8,373 nt of DNA from a bacterium (lineage in GTDB: Bacteria > Eremiobacterota > Eremiobacteria > Baltobacterales > Baltobacteraceae). The notes under the pieces were generated by a model, which ran no database searches, was not told where the DNA came from, and saw only the letters and a list, made by a program, of their open reading frames with translations. Below, in pieces: positions 1-6,698 of this stretch. The stretch's first letter is position 1. Every line of letters begins with the position of its first letter. The stretch covers positions 1 through 8,373 of the forward strand of contig JAJXVC010000079.1 of the NCBI GenBank assembly GCA_021782295.1. Reading direction: 5' to 3'. A program made the translations under genes and the position numbers.

Positions 1-1
1 G

Positions 2-3000
2 CACGCGCGCTCGAACTTTAGTTTTCTCGATGCCGGTTCGCACCCCGAAGAGCTCGTCGAACGCGCGGCGGAGATCGGCATCGAGGCGCTGGCCATCGCC
101 GATGCCGACGGCCTCTACGGCGCGGTGCGCTTCGCGCGCCACGCTCGCGAACGTGCCTTGCCCGCGATCGTCGGCGCGCGTTTACATCTGCCGGGCGGCA
201 TTCCGCTGGTCGTACTCGTCGCGGAACAGTGCGGGTACCATCGCCTCTGCGAGTTGATCTCCGGGGCGCAATTACGCGGCAGCAAAGGCTCCCCCGAACT
301 CGCTCTCACCGATCTCGAAGGCGATAACCGCGGCCTCATCACGCTCTGCGGCGATCTGCGAGCTCCTTTCGAAACGCTGCGGAGCCTCTTCCCCGAGTCG
401 CTCTATATCGAACTTGTCCGTCGGCTGCGCAAAAACGATGCTCCGCGGAACGAATCGCTCGTTACGACGGCGCGTCAACTTCGGCTTCCCTACGTCGCGA
501 CCAACGATGTCGCCTACGCTCGCCGCGAAGATGCCGAGAGCGCCGCGATTCTCCGGTGCATCAAACACGGCGTCACGTTGGAAGAAGGCATCGCGCGCAA
601 CATCTTCGATGCGAATACCGAAGCGCACCTCAAGAGCCCGCGAACGATGGCGAGGCTCTTTGCCGATTATCCCGGTGCGATCGAACGCACGCTGGAGATC
701 GCCGCGCGGGCCTGCTTTCGGCTGGAGAGATTGAGCGAGCAATTCCCGCTCTTCAGCGTTCCGGAGGGCTTCACGCGACAGAGTTATCTGCGCGCGCTGA
801 CGATGGAGGGGGCGGTGGGTCGCTACGGCACCCCGCTCTCGATTGCGGTGGAACGCCAAATTGAATATGAGTTGGGCATTATCGCCAAGCTCGATCTTGC
901 CGGTTATTTTTTGATCGTCTGGGATATCGTCCGGGCGGCAAACCAAATGGGTATACTCTGCCAAGGGCGCGGATCGGCGGCAAACTCCGCGGTCTGTTAC
1001 GCGTTGGGAATCACCGCCGTCGATCCGGTTGGGATGAATCTGCTCTTCGAACGCTTTCTCTCCGAAGAGCGCAATGAGATTCCCGATATCGATATCGATT
1101 TCGCGCACCGCGACCGCGAGCGAATCATTCAGTACGTCTACGAACGCTATGGGCGCGCGCACGCCGCGATGGCGGCGGAGGTCATCAGTTATCGTTCGCG
1201 CTCGGCGTTGCGCGATATCGGCAAAGTGTTGGGGTTATCGCCCGAGCGAATCGATGCGTTTGCGATCGATCTACGTGGGACGCGTTCCTACGGTAACGAG
1301 ACGCTCCGCGAGACGGCGCCTGTCGAACGCTCCGCGCTCGAAGAGCGGCTCGTGCGGCTTTGCACGCGCATCGAGGGCTTTCCGCGGCACTTGGGGATTC
1401 ATTCCGGCGGCATGGTGCTCGCGCGCGATCCGCTGGTGCGCGTTGCGCCGGTGGAGTGGGCGACGATGCGCGACCGCAGCGTTATTCAGTGGGATAAAGA
1501 CGATCTTGCCGCTCTTGGGCTGATTAAAATCGATCTCTTGGGATTGGGAATGCTCTCGTTGCTCGACGAAGCTTTTGCCTTGCACCGGCGTTCGCGTCCG
1601 CGCGAAGCTCCGCTATCGCTAGCAGCGATGCCGCCCGATGATAGCGCCACCTATGCAATGCTCGAACGTGCCGATAGTATCGGCGTCTTTCAGATTGAAT
1701 CGCGCGCGCAGCAATCGATTCTGCCGCGCATGAAACCGCGCACGTTCTACGACCTCGTCATGCAGGTGGCGATCGTTCGGCCGGGCCCGATTCAAGGGCA
1801 GATGATTCATCCGTTCTTGCGCCGACGCGCGGGATTGGAACCGGTGGAGTATCCGCACCCGAAACTCCGGCCGGTGCTCGAACGAACGCTCGGCGTGCCG
1901 CTCTTTCAAGAGCAGGGCATGCGCCTTGCCGTCGAGGCGGCGGGATTCTCTGCAGGAGAAGCGGATCGCTTGCGCAGAGCGATGGGGCATAAACGTTCGC
2001 ACGAAAAAATGCAGGCGTTGCGAGCGCAGTTGATCGAGGGAATGGAGCGCAACGGCATCGAGCGCGTTGCAGCGGAAAAACTCTTCGCGATGCTCGAAGG
2101 CTTTGCCGATTATGGTTTTCCCGAATCGCATGCCGCGAGTTTCGCCTTGCTCGCCTATGCCTCGGCCTATCTCAAGTGCCATTATCACGCCGAGTTCACG
2201 GCGGCGATTCTCAACGTGCAACCGATGGGTTTTTATGCAACCGAAGTGCTGGTGAACGATGCCAAGCGGCACGGCGTCGTCATCGAACCGATTGCAGTGA
2301 ATGCAAGCGAATGGTGGAGCTTCGTCGACGGCGCGGGTGCGGTACGGCTCGGCTTTCATTTGGTGCGCGATCTCGGCAGCGTGCAGCGCGAACGCCTCGA
2401 GGCGGCGTTGAAGGCCGGTGCGTTCGCCGATATGCTCGATTTCGCGCGACGCACCGAGTTGAGCCGCGAAGGGCTCGAGAGCCTCGCGGTCGCCGATGCG
2501 TTCGCACCCTGGTATCGCAGCCGCCGCGAGGCGATGTGGGCGCTGCGCGCACTCGACGAACGCGAACGGCGCGGCGAACTCGGGCGACTGATGGAGACGC
2601 AGGAGCCGAGGGTGCAATTTGCACCGTTGCAACCGCGCGAGCAGACGGCGTTCGATCTCTGGGCGACCGGTGTTACGACGGGGCCGCAGGGCATCGCGCA
2701 TCTGCGTGCCGGGCTCGACGCGCGCGGCGTACTCTCCGCTGCTGCGCTCGCGCAGGCAAAGCATCGGCAACGGGTTTGCGTCGGTGGATTGGTGATTACG
2801 CGCCAGCGCCCCGGCACTGCGAAGGGCTTCGTTTTTCTTACGCTCGAGGATGAAACGGGGTTGGTGAACGTCATCGTGCGCCCCGATCTCTACGAACGAA
2901 CGCGCCGCACGATCGCGACGAACGCAACGCTCGTCATCGCCGGGACGCTGCAGAAAGAGAGCGGCTGCATCGACGTGCTCGCCTCGGAGATCGAACCGCT

Positions 3001-3049
3001 GGAGAGCGCGAAGATGCTCGCCGGCGTCCGCGCGCACAACTTCCATTGA
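2..3049 (+). CDS. dnaE2: Error-prone DNA polymerase III alpha subunit, DnaE2 type (5' end cut by window edge)
   Basis: Copies DNA across lesions; in known bacteria DnaE2 works with ImuA/ImuB and the beta clamp in damage-induced mutagenesis. The frame is open from position 2 and gives 1015 residues. It begins inside the PHP domain (HARSNFSFLDAGSHPEEL), so only a few N-terminal residues are missing and the internal GTG at 125 is not the start. In window numbering, the polymerase core has PDIDIDF at 361-367, supplying aspartates 362 and 364, and IKIDLLGL with the third catalytic aspartate at 511. YGFPESHAASFALL and QPMGFY (740-745) are typical of DnaE2 rather than DnaE1. An OB fold lies at about 920-1000, and the C-terminus AHNFH resembles the family's usual SRDFH end. 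There is no long tau-binding tail as in replicative DnaE1. The PHP metal ligands look lost (HAR for HxH, ADAD for TDH, NDVAY for NDVHY), so intrinsic PHP exonuclease activity is unlikely. Family call is firm; the upstream partners are not visible. Confidence 0.95.
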   Translation, partial: HARSNFSFLDAGSHPEELVERAAEIGIEALAIADADGLYGAVRFARHARERALPAIVGARLHLPGGIPLVVLVAEQCGYHRLCELISGAQLRGSKGSPELALTDLEGDNRGLITLCGDLRAPFETLRSLFPESLYIELVRRLRKNDAPRNESLVTTARQLRLPYVATNDVAYARREDAESAAILRCIKHGVTLEEGIARNIFDANTEAHLKSPRTMARLFADYPGAIERTLEIAARACFRLERLSEQFPLFSVPEGFTRQSYLRALTMEGAVGRYGTPLSIAVERQIEYELGIIAKLDLAGYFLIVWDIVRAANQMGILCQGRGSAANSAVCYALGITAVDPVGMNLLFERFLSEERNEIPDIDIDFAHRDRERIIQYVYERYGRAHAAMAAEVISYRSRSALRDIGKVLGLSPERIDAFAIDLRGTRSYGNETLRETAPVERSALEERLVRLCTRIEGFPRHLGIHSGGMVLARDPLVRVAPVEWATMRDRSVIQWDKDDLAALGLIKIDLLGLGMLSLLDEAFALHRRSRPREAPLSLAAMPPDDSATYAMLERADSIGVFQIESRAQQSILPRMKPRTFYDLVMQVAIVRPGPIQGQMIHPFLRRRAGLEPVEYPHPKLRPVLERTLGVPLFQEQGMRLAVEAAGFSAGEADRLRRAMGHKRSHEKMQALRAQLIEGMERNGIERVAAEKLFAMLEGFADYGFPESHAASFALLAYASAYLKCHYHAEFTAAILNVQPMGFYATEVLVNDAKRHGVVIEPIAVNASEWWSFVDGAGAVRLGFHLVRDLGSVQRERLEAALKAGAFADMLDFARRTELSREGLESLAVADAFAPWYRSRREAMWALRALDERERRGELGRLMETQEPRVQFAPLQPREQTAFDLWATGVTTGPQGIAHLRAGLDARGVLSAAALAQAKHRQRVCVGGLVITRQRPGTAKGFVFLTLEDETGLVNVIVRPDLYERTRRTIATNATLVIAGTLQKESGCIDVLASEIEPLESAKMLAGVRAHNFH

Positions 3050-3065
3050 CGTTCGGGCGGCCTTC

Positions 3066-3091
3066 ATCGGCTTTTCCTCAAAATCGCCGAT
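3066..3091. other. Imperfect hairpin in the dnaE2-BON intergenic region
   Basis: ATCGGC (3066-3071) pairs with GCCGAT (3086-3091). Inside it TTTT (3072-3075) can pair with AAAA (3080-3083) around a CCTC loop, leaving a two-base TC bulge. The right arm is also part of a perfect 10-bp palindrome, GCCGATCGGC, at 3086-3095. No T-run follows, so it is not a classic intrinsic terminator. It could end dnaE2 transcription weakly or be a regulator site for the downstream gene. Seen in sequence; function is inferred. Confidence 0.35.
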
Positions 3092-3099
3092 CGGCAGGC

Positions 3100-3105
3100 T
3101 AGAAT
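3100..3105 (+). promoter_or_regulatory. Possible -10 box for the BON gene
   Basis: TAGAAT matches the sigma-70 -10 consensus TATAAT at five of six positions and would start transcription near 3111, about 18 nt before the ATG. No good TTGACA-like -35 lies 16-18 nt upstream, so either another sigma factor or an activator is used, or the match is chance. Confidence 0.3.
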
Positions 3106-3112
3106 CGAGCGT

Positions 3113-3119
3113 GGAGGAG
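3113..3119 (+). promoter_or_regulatory. Strong ribosome binding site for the BON protein
   Basis: GGAGGAG lies nine bases before the ATG at 3129. This near-perfect Shine-Dalgarno decides the start: the in-frame GTG at 3111 overlaps the site itself and would leave the ribosome binding site inside the coding region. Confidence 0.8.
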
Positions 3120-3128
3120 CATCTCACC

Positions 3129-3782
3129 ATGTCACAAGTCCACAACGAAAACCTACGGGATGACGTGCTCGCCGAACTCGATCTCGACCCGCAACTCGAT
3201 GCCCATCGCGTCGGCGTCACCGTCGAGGACGGAATCGTCACTCTCGCCGGCACGGTCTCCAGCTTTGCCGAAAAATGGGCCGCTGAAGAAGCTGCAAAGC
3301 GCGTCAAAGGCGTGAAGGCGGTCGCCGAACGCTTAGAAGTCGATCTTCCGGCGATGCACGTGCGCGACGATACCGATATCGCGCGTGAGGTTACGAATGC
3401 CCTCGCTTGGAACGTCACGCTACCCACCGAGATTCGCACGACCGTCGAGAACGGCCACGTGACCCTCGAGGGAACGGTTGACTGGTACTATCAGCGCGAG
3501 CGCGCAGCCGAGACGGTGCGCAACCTTCGCGGCGTTCGCGGCGTGACGAACTACCTTGCGTTGCGCCCGCGCATCTCGCCGGAAAACGTCGAAGCGACGA
3601 TTAAGCGCGCCTTCCACCGACAGGCACAGATCGATGCCGATAAGATCGACATCCGGGTCATCGGCGGGAAGGTCATTCTCAGCGGCAACGTTCACGGTTG
3701 GTTCGAACGGAGCGAAGCCGTGCAGGCTGCGTGGTCGATTCCCGGCGTGACCGAGGTAGAAAACAAGCTCGCACTCGTTTGA
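3129..3782 (+). CDS. Triple BON-domain protein, OsmY-related stress family
   Basis: 217 residues made of three consecutive BON modules at about 8-72, 82-146 and 152-217. Each shows the family pattern of a beta hairpin with D/N-G-x-V-T-L-x-G-T/N-V, a helix, then a G-V-x-x-V-x-N/E-x-L end (DGIVTLAGTV, NGHVTLEGTV, GGKVILSGNV). BON domains are thought to bind phospholipid or attach proteins to membranes. Unlike E. coli OsmY there is no signal peptide, so this protein should be cytoplasmic. Cytoplasmic triple-BON proteins of this length occur in many soil bacteria and are often seen with stress genes, but their biochemical role is not settled. The start is fixed by GGAGGAG nine bases upstream. It is 79 bp from dnaE2 and probably has its own promoter. 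It ends at a convergent intergenic region with a large hairpin. Domain call firm, function inferred. Confidence 0.93.
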   Translation: MSQVHNENLRDDVLAELDLDPQLDAHRVGVTVEDGIVTLAGTVSSFAEKWAAEEAAKRVKGVKAVAERLEVDLPAMHVRDDTDIAREVTNALAWNVTLPTEIRTTVENGHVTLEGTVDWYYQRERAAETVRNLRGVRGVTNYLALRPRISPENVEATIKRAFHRQAQIDADKIDIRVIGGKVILSGNVHGWFERSEAVQAAWSIPGVTEVENKLALV

Positions 3783-3806
3783 CGACAGCGAGGCGCGGGT
3801 TTGCGC

Positions 3807-3858
3807 GCGATAGGCGTTCGCCGGTGGGAGGGGATACGAACCGACGAACGCCTATCGC
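3807..3858. terminator. Long perfect hairpin between convergent genes, probable bidirectional terminator
   Basis: GCGATAGGCGTTCG (3807-3820) is exactly reverse-complementary to 3845-3858. After one C/A mismatch (3821/3844), CGGT (3822-3825) pairs with ACCG (3840-3843), closing a 14-base purine-rich loop (3826-3839). It fills most of the 77-bp gap between the stop of the BON gene (3782) and the TAA of the minus-strand gene (3860-3862), the place expected for a shared terminator. No T-tract flanks either side, so it may act through RNA stability or Rho context, or may be a dispersed REP-like repeat. Confidence 0.6.
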
Positions 3859-3859
3859 A

Positions 3860-4687
3860 TTACTGTGGGCGATCGTTATAGATGCGCTGCATGAACGGCG
3901 TCAGATATGTGCCTCGTGGAAGGCGATAGCTCGGCTGCGGGTACGGCACCGGCAAGCGGTGCGGATAGGGCCCGTGGGCGAGTTCGTCGTGCGCGCGCGG
4001 ATAACAGACCGGCCAGGGTATCTCACCCTTCTCGTTGCCGCCCTGTGAGAACGAGGCGGCGTAGCGAACGTAATAGCAGCTCAGATCGCCGCTGAACCAA
4101 TGTTCCAACGGAAGCAGGTAGGCCTCGGCATAATTGACGCGCGAGACGCCGCCGCTATCGACGATGCTGCGATGCAAGGTCGAGGGATCGGGCGCGCTCG
4201 TTGCAACCGCGAGCGGCGCGCGGTTCATATTGATGCGCGCGGCCGCGCGGGCGAGCTCCGCCCGCTGCTGCTCGACGAATGCTCGCGCGCTCTCGAGCGC
4301 CGAGCTCGGGGCTCTGCGAGCGTGTACGGAGCGGTGAGGAAGCTGCTGCGGCCGCTCGACCTGTTGGGAAGCGGCGACAGGTTGGGCCTGCCGAGTCGGG
4401 CGTGCCCTCTCCCGCCGAGGGTGCGTCCGGGGTGCGGCGGAGCGCGGAAGGGTCTTGAGCCCGATTCGCTTGACCGAGGCCAGAGCGACGATCTCGGTTC
4501 GCGCCTGCGTTCGCTGTTGGTAGAGGTGGAGAAGCGCCAGGCGCACGACGAGCAGGAGGGCGAGGATATGTAGCGCGATGGCCCCGGCGATGGCGAGCAA
4601 GGTTCGGCGGCGGCGGGCAGCCGGCAGATCCGCCGGCGTCGTCGGGCTAAAATAACTTCGGGGCACCGATGCAGAGTAACACCGCAT
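3860..4687 (-). CDS. Unrecognised single-pass membrane protein with TonB-like layout
   Basis: 275 residues; I do not recognise the family. In order: a short N-terminal part ending in four arginines (25-28); one membrane helix at about 29-54 (core LLAIAGAIALHILALLLVV) with an embedded histidine at 40; a linker at about 58-130 rich in Arg, Pro, Gln and Ala; a helical stretch at 130-155; and a C-terminal part (170-275) rich in Tyr, Pro and Trp with two cysteines (204, 228). The positive N-terminus puts the C-terminal part outside the cytoplasm. The anchor plus basic/proline linker plus small C-terminal domain recalls TonB, including a His in the anchor, but no TonB C-terminal motif is visible. 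The ATG at 4687 has GAAGG 11 bases upstream (4699-4703 on the complement); an in-frame GTG at 4705 is an alternative without a ribosome site. It is the only minus-strand gene and diverges from the neighbour at 4712. A 157-residue + strand frame (4100-4573) in the same codon register is treated as its antisense shadow. Confidence 0.72.
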   Translation of the reverse strand: MRCYSASVPRSYFSPTTPADLPAARRRRTLLAIAGAIALHILALLLVVRLALLHLYQQRTQARTEIVALASVKRIGLKTLPRSAAPRTHPRRERARPTRQAQPVAASQQVERPQQLPHRSVHARRAPSSALESARAFVEQQRAELARAAARINMNRAPLAVATSAPDPSTLHRSIVDSGGVSRVNYAEAYLLPLEHWFSGDLSCYYVRYAASFSQGGNEKGEIPWPVCYPRAHDELAHGPYPHRLPVPYPQPSYRLPRGTYLTPFMQRIYNDRPQ

Positions 4688-4711
4688 CCATAGCGAAACC
4701 TTCACGATGCC

Positions 4712-4954
4712 ATGAACGAGCAGAGTAAACAGGGACCGGGCTCGGAGATCGAAGCCGCGAGCGACCGCTCTTCGGTGAAGAACGCGCTTATTTGGATCGG
4801 TATTGCGGGCTTCGGCCTCGCGGTGACCGCAGTCGCCGCGCGCGTGCTCTTCTTTCGTCGTCAATCGGACCCGACCGGCCAACGCATCCAAGCCTTGATC
4901 GACGAGGCCAACTCTTTGTTGAAGACGCTTGACGACCAAAGGAATAGCGCCTAA
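4712..4954 (+). CDS. Small single-pass membrane protein, family unknown
   Basis: 80 residues: a polar, acidic N-terminus (1-22), one membrane helix at about 24-46 (core ALIWIGIAGFGLAVTAVAA), then FFRRQ and an amphipathic, possibly coiled tail (IQALIDEANSLLKTLDDQ). Arginines just after the helix suggest that the tail faces the cytoplasm. There is no cleavable signal or known motif. The start ATG has no clear Shine-Dalgarno; an in-frame GTG at 4775 would remove most of the N-terminus and has none either. A TAAAAT box at 4648-4653, inside the divergent gene, could be its -10 element, without a convincing -35. The gene overlaps the methyltransferase frame by 26 bp if that starts at TTG 4929, so the two are probably cotranscribed. 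Whether the link is functional is unknown. It could be a YtxH-like accessory protein, but I cannot show that. Confidence 0.68.
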   Translation: MNEQSKQGPGSEIEAASDRSSVKNALIWIGIAGFGLAVTAVAARVLFFRRQSDPTGQRIQALIDEANSLLKTLDDQRNSA

Positions 4955-6422
4955 CCCGCCGCGCGTGCGCGTCGGGGACGAAGTCGAACTGACCTTCCAC
5001 GATTTGCTCGTCAACGGGCAAGGCGTTGGAAGACTCGGCTCTCTTGCCGTGTTTTGCTGGGGGCCGCTTCCGCAAGAACGCGCGCTCGTTCGCATCACCA
5101 CCATCAAGGCGCGATATGCCGTCGCGACCCAAGTGCGCTTGCTCTCGGGTTCGCCGCATCGCGTGGTGCCGTTCTGCGCGGCGTTTGGAACCTGCGGCGG
5201 CTGCCAGGTGCAGCACATGAGTTACCCGGCGCAACTCTCGTGGAAGCGAGAGGTCGTTCACAACGCATTGCGCCGCATCGGCGGGCTTCACGGTGTCGAC
5301 GTTCGCAACGTTATTCCGTCTCCGCGTTCGCGGCGCTACCGCAATAAAGTCGCGCTCGTCGTCGAAGGCGGCGAACAGGCGCCGCCGCAGTTAGGATTTT
5401 TTCGGCAGCGTACCCACGAATTGGTCGAAATCGAGAGCTGTCCGATTTTGGTGCCGGAGCTCGACGAGATCGTCGCGCGGTTGCACTCGTTGCGCTTGGA
5501 AGACCGACTCGGCGAGGTCTACCGCCTCGCGCGCCACTTCGTTGCGCGGGCGTCGTCGGCGAACGGCGGCAGCGCGCTCTCCATCACGACCGAACGCGAA
5601 TCTCCGGAGATCGCGCGCGTTGCGCAGCACCTCCTCGAACGTTTGCCGAAGGTGCGCGGTATCGCGAATTCCTTCGATCCGGCGAGCGCGAACGCGGTCA
5701 TGGGGCGAGAGAACCGTACCGTCGCCGGGACGACGGCGATCGAAGAGACGATCGCCGGGGTTCGCTACCGCGTCTCACCGGAATCGTTCTTTCAGGTGAA
5801 CCCCAGCGTCGTCGCAAAGATTTTTGCGCTGATGCATGGCGGGCTCGCACAACCGCGCAAGATCGTCGATCTCTATTGCGGCGCAGGGACGTTCTCGCTC
5901 TATTTTGCCGCAGCGGGAAGCCGCGTGCTGGGAATCGAGGAGAACCCCGCGGCGGTGCGGGAGGCCGAGGCGAACGCCGAACTCAACGGCCTTAGCGAGC
6001 GTCTCGAATTTATCTCCGCGCGCGTTGAAGAAGCGGTCGCGCGCCCCGATATCGCGGCGCGACTCCGCGAGGCGGAGATTCTCTTCCTCGATCCGCCGCG
6101 CAAAGGCAGCGATGAAGCGACGCTCGCCGCGATCGTGCGCGCGCGGGTGCCCAATATCTGGTATCTCTCGTGCGATCCGGCGACGCTCGCCCGGGATTTA
6201 AAGTTCCTCACGTCCAATGGTTATATCGTCGGGATCGTCCAGCCGTTCGATATGTTTCCGCAGACGGGACACATCGAAACGCTCGTTACGCTCTATTGCA
6301 ATGTACGCGAGATTCAGGCAGCAGTCGAAGCGGCTTTCGCCGATACCCCGCCGCCGGAATGGCCCGACGACGACCAGTCATCACCCACGGAGTACCCTGA
6401 TTTTGTCATCCGAGAATCTTGA
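4929..6422 (+). CDS. rlmD: 23S rRNA (uracil-5-)-methyltransferase, RlmD/RumA family
   Basis: Transfers a methyl group from S-adenosylmethionine to C5 of a uridine, in E. coli U1939 of 23S rRNA. 497 residues from TTG 4929. A TRAM RNA-binding domain covers about 14-72. The [4Fe-4S] ligands C83-x5-C89-x2-C92 and C171 have the same spacing as E. coli C74, C80, C83 and C162. The SAM site is DLYCGAG (314-320), followed by FLDPPRKG (387-393 region). The catalytic cysteine is C415 (SCDPATLARDL) and the general base is E450 (TGHIET), again with E. coli spacing (C389, E424). The family assignment is firm; the exact target U (1939, or another as in RlmCD/TrmA relatives) is inferred. The start is uncertain: TTG 4929 overlaps the upstream gene by 26 bp, while GTG 4965, just before the TRAM domain, is equally possible; neither has a good ribosome site. 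After E450 there are 47 residues against about nine in E. coli, an acidic, proline-containing tail that overlaps gatC by 20 bp. Confidence 0.92.
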   Translation: MTTKGIAPNPPRVRVGDEVELTFHDLLVNGQGVGRLGSLAVFCWGPLPQERALVRITTIKARYAVATQVRLLSGSPHRVVPFCAAFGTCGGCQVQHMSYPAQLSWKREVVHNALRRIGGLHGVDVRNVIPSPRSRRYRNKVALVVEGGEQAPPQLGFFRQRTHELVEIESCPILVPELDEIVARLHSLRLEDRLGEVYRLARHFVARASSANGGSALSITTERESPEIARVAQHLLERLPKVRGIANSFDPASANAVMGRENRTVAGTTAIEETIAGVRYRVSPESFFQVNPSVVAKIFALMHGGLAQPRKIVDLYCGAGTFSLYFAAAGSRVLGIEENPAAVREAEANAELNGLSERLEFISARVEEAVARPDIAARLREAEILFLDPPRKGSDEATLAAIVRARVPNIWYLSCDPATLARDLKFLTSNGYIVGIVQPFDMFPQTGHIETLVTLYCNVREIQAAVEAAFADTPPPEWPDDDQSSPTEYPDFVIRES

Positions 6423-6696
6423 TATCGCCTACGTGGCAAAGCTCGCGCGCATCGCGTTAACCGAAGAAGAAGTCGAACGCTTCGGAACGCAGCTCGGCGA
6501 TCTCCTCGGCCATGTCGCGACGCTCGCCGACCTCGACCTCGACAGCATACCGGCGACGGCGCAAGTGGTTGAATCGCGCAATGTGGTGCGCGAAGATTGC
6601 GAGCGCGACTCGCTCGATCGCGAAAAAGTGCTTGCCGGCGCGCCGCAACGGCAAGGTGCATTCATCCGCGTGCCACGCATCATCGGGCAGGCGTAA
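6403..6696 (+). CDS. gatC: Asp-tRNA(Asn)/Glu-tRNA(Gln) amidotransferase subunit C
   Basis: Small subunit that wraps around and stabilises GatA in the GatCAB complex. 97 residues, the normal length. It has the family pattern: the N-terminal helix IAYVAKLARIALTEEEVERF, the L-x-x-I/L-L helix (QLGDLLGHVATL), the DLDSIPATAQVV turn, NVVREDC, and the ending GAFIRVPRII. No ATG is available in frame; TTG 6403 is the best start, with CGGAG (6388-6392) ten bases upstream; ATT at 6400 is less likely. It overlaps the end of the methyltransferase gene by 20 bp in another frame and is followed two bases later by gatA, so it should be translated by coupling within one operon. Confidence 0.93.
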   Translation: MSSENLDIAYVAKLARIALTEEEVERFGTQLGDLLGHVATLADLDLDSIPATAQVVESRNVVREDCERDSLDREKVLAGAPQRQGAFIRVPRIIGQA

Positions 6697-6698
6697 CG

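Noticed and set aside
125..127. Internal GTG as start of dnaE2
   Set aside because: The frame is open upstream to the window edge and encodes the conserved beginning of the PHP domain, so the true start lies outside.
272..1162. 296-residue minus-strand open frame opposite the start of dnaE2
   Set aside because: Codon-register shadow of a conserved polymerase; composition shows no protein family features.
3111..3113. GTG as start of the BON protein
   Set aside because: It overlaps the GGAGGAG ribosome site, which is ideally spaced for the ATG at 3129.
1619..3439. 606-residue open frame on the minus strand opposite dnaE2
   Set aside because: It is in the same codon register as dnaE2, where antisense stops arise only from TTA, CTA and TCA codons, which GC-rich genes avoid. 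The translation is rich in Arg and His without domains, and it runs past the end of dnaE2 into the BON gene.
3822..3848. Complement reads GGTTCGTATCCCC, like a tRNA T-arm
   Set aside because: The stem bases around the loop do not pair as a T-arm, position 58 is T instead of A, and no acceptor, D- or anticodon arm is present. The segment is better explained as the loop of the hairpin.
4100..4573. 157-residue plus-strand frame opposite the TonB-like gene
   Set aside because: In register with the minus-strand frame, but without membrane segment, ribosome site or known motif; the minus frame is longer and has a coherent membrane-protein layout. Not fully excluded.
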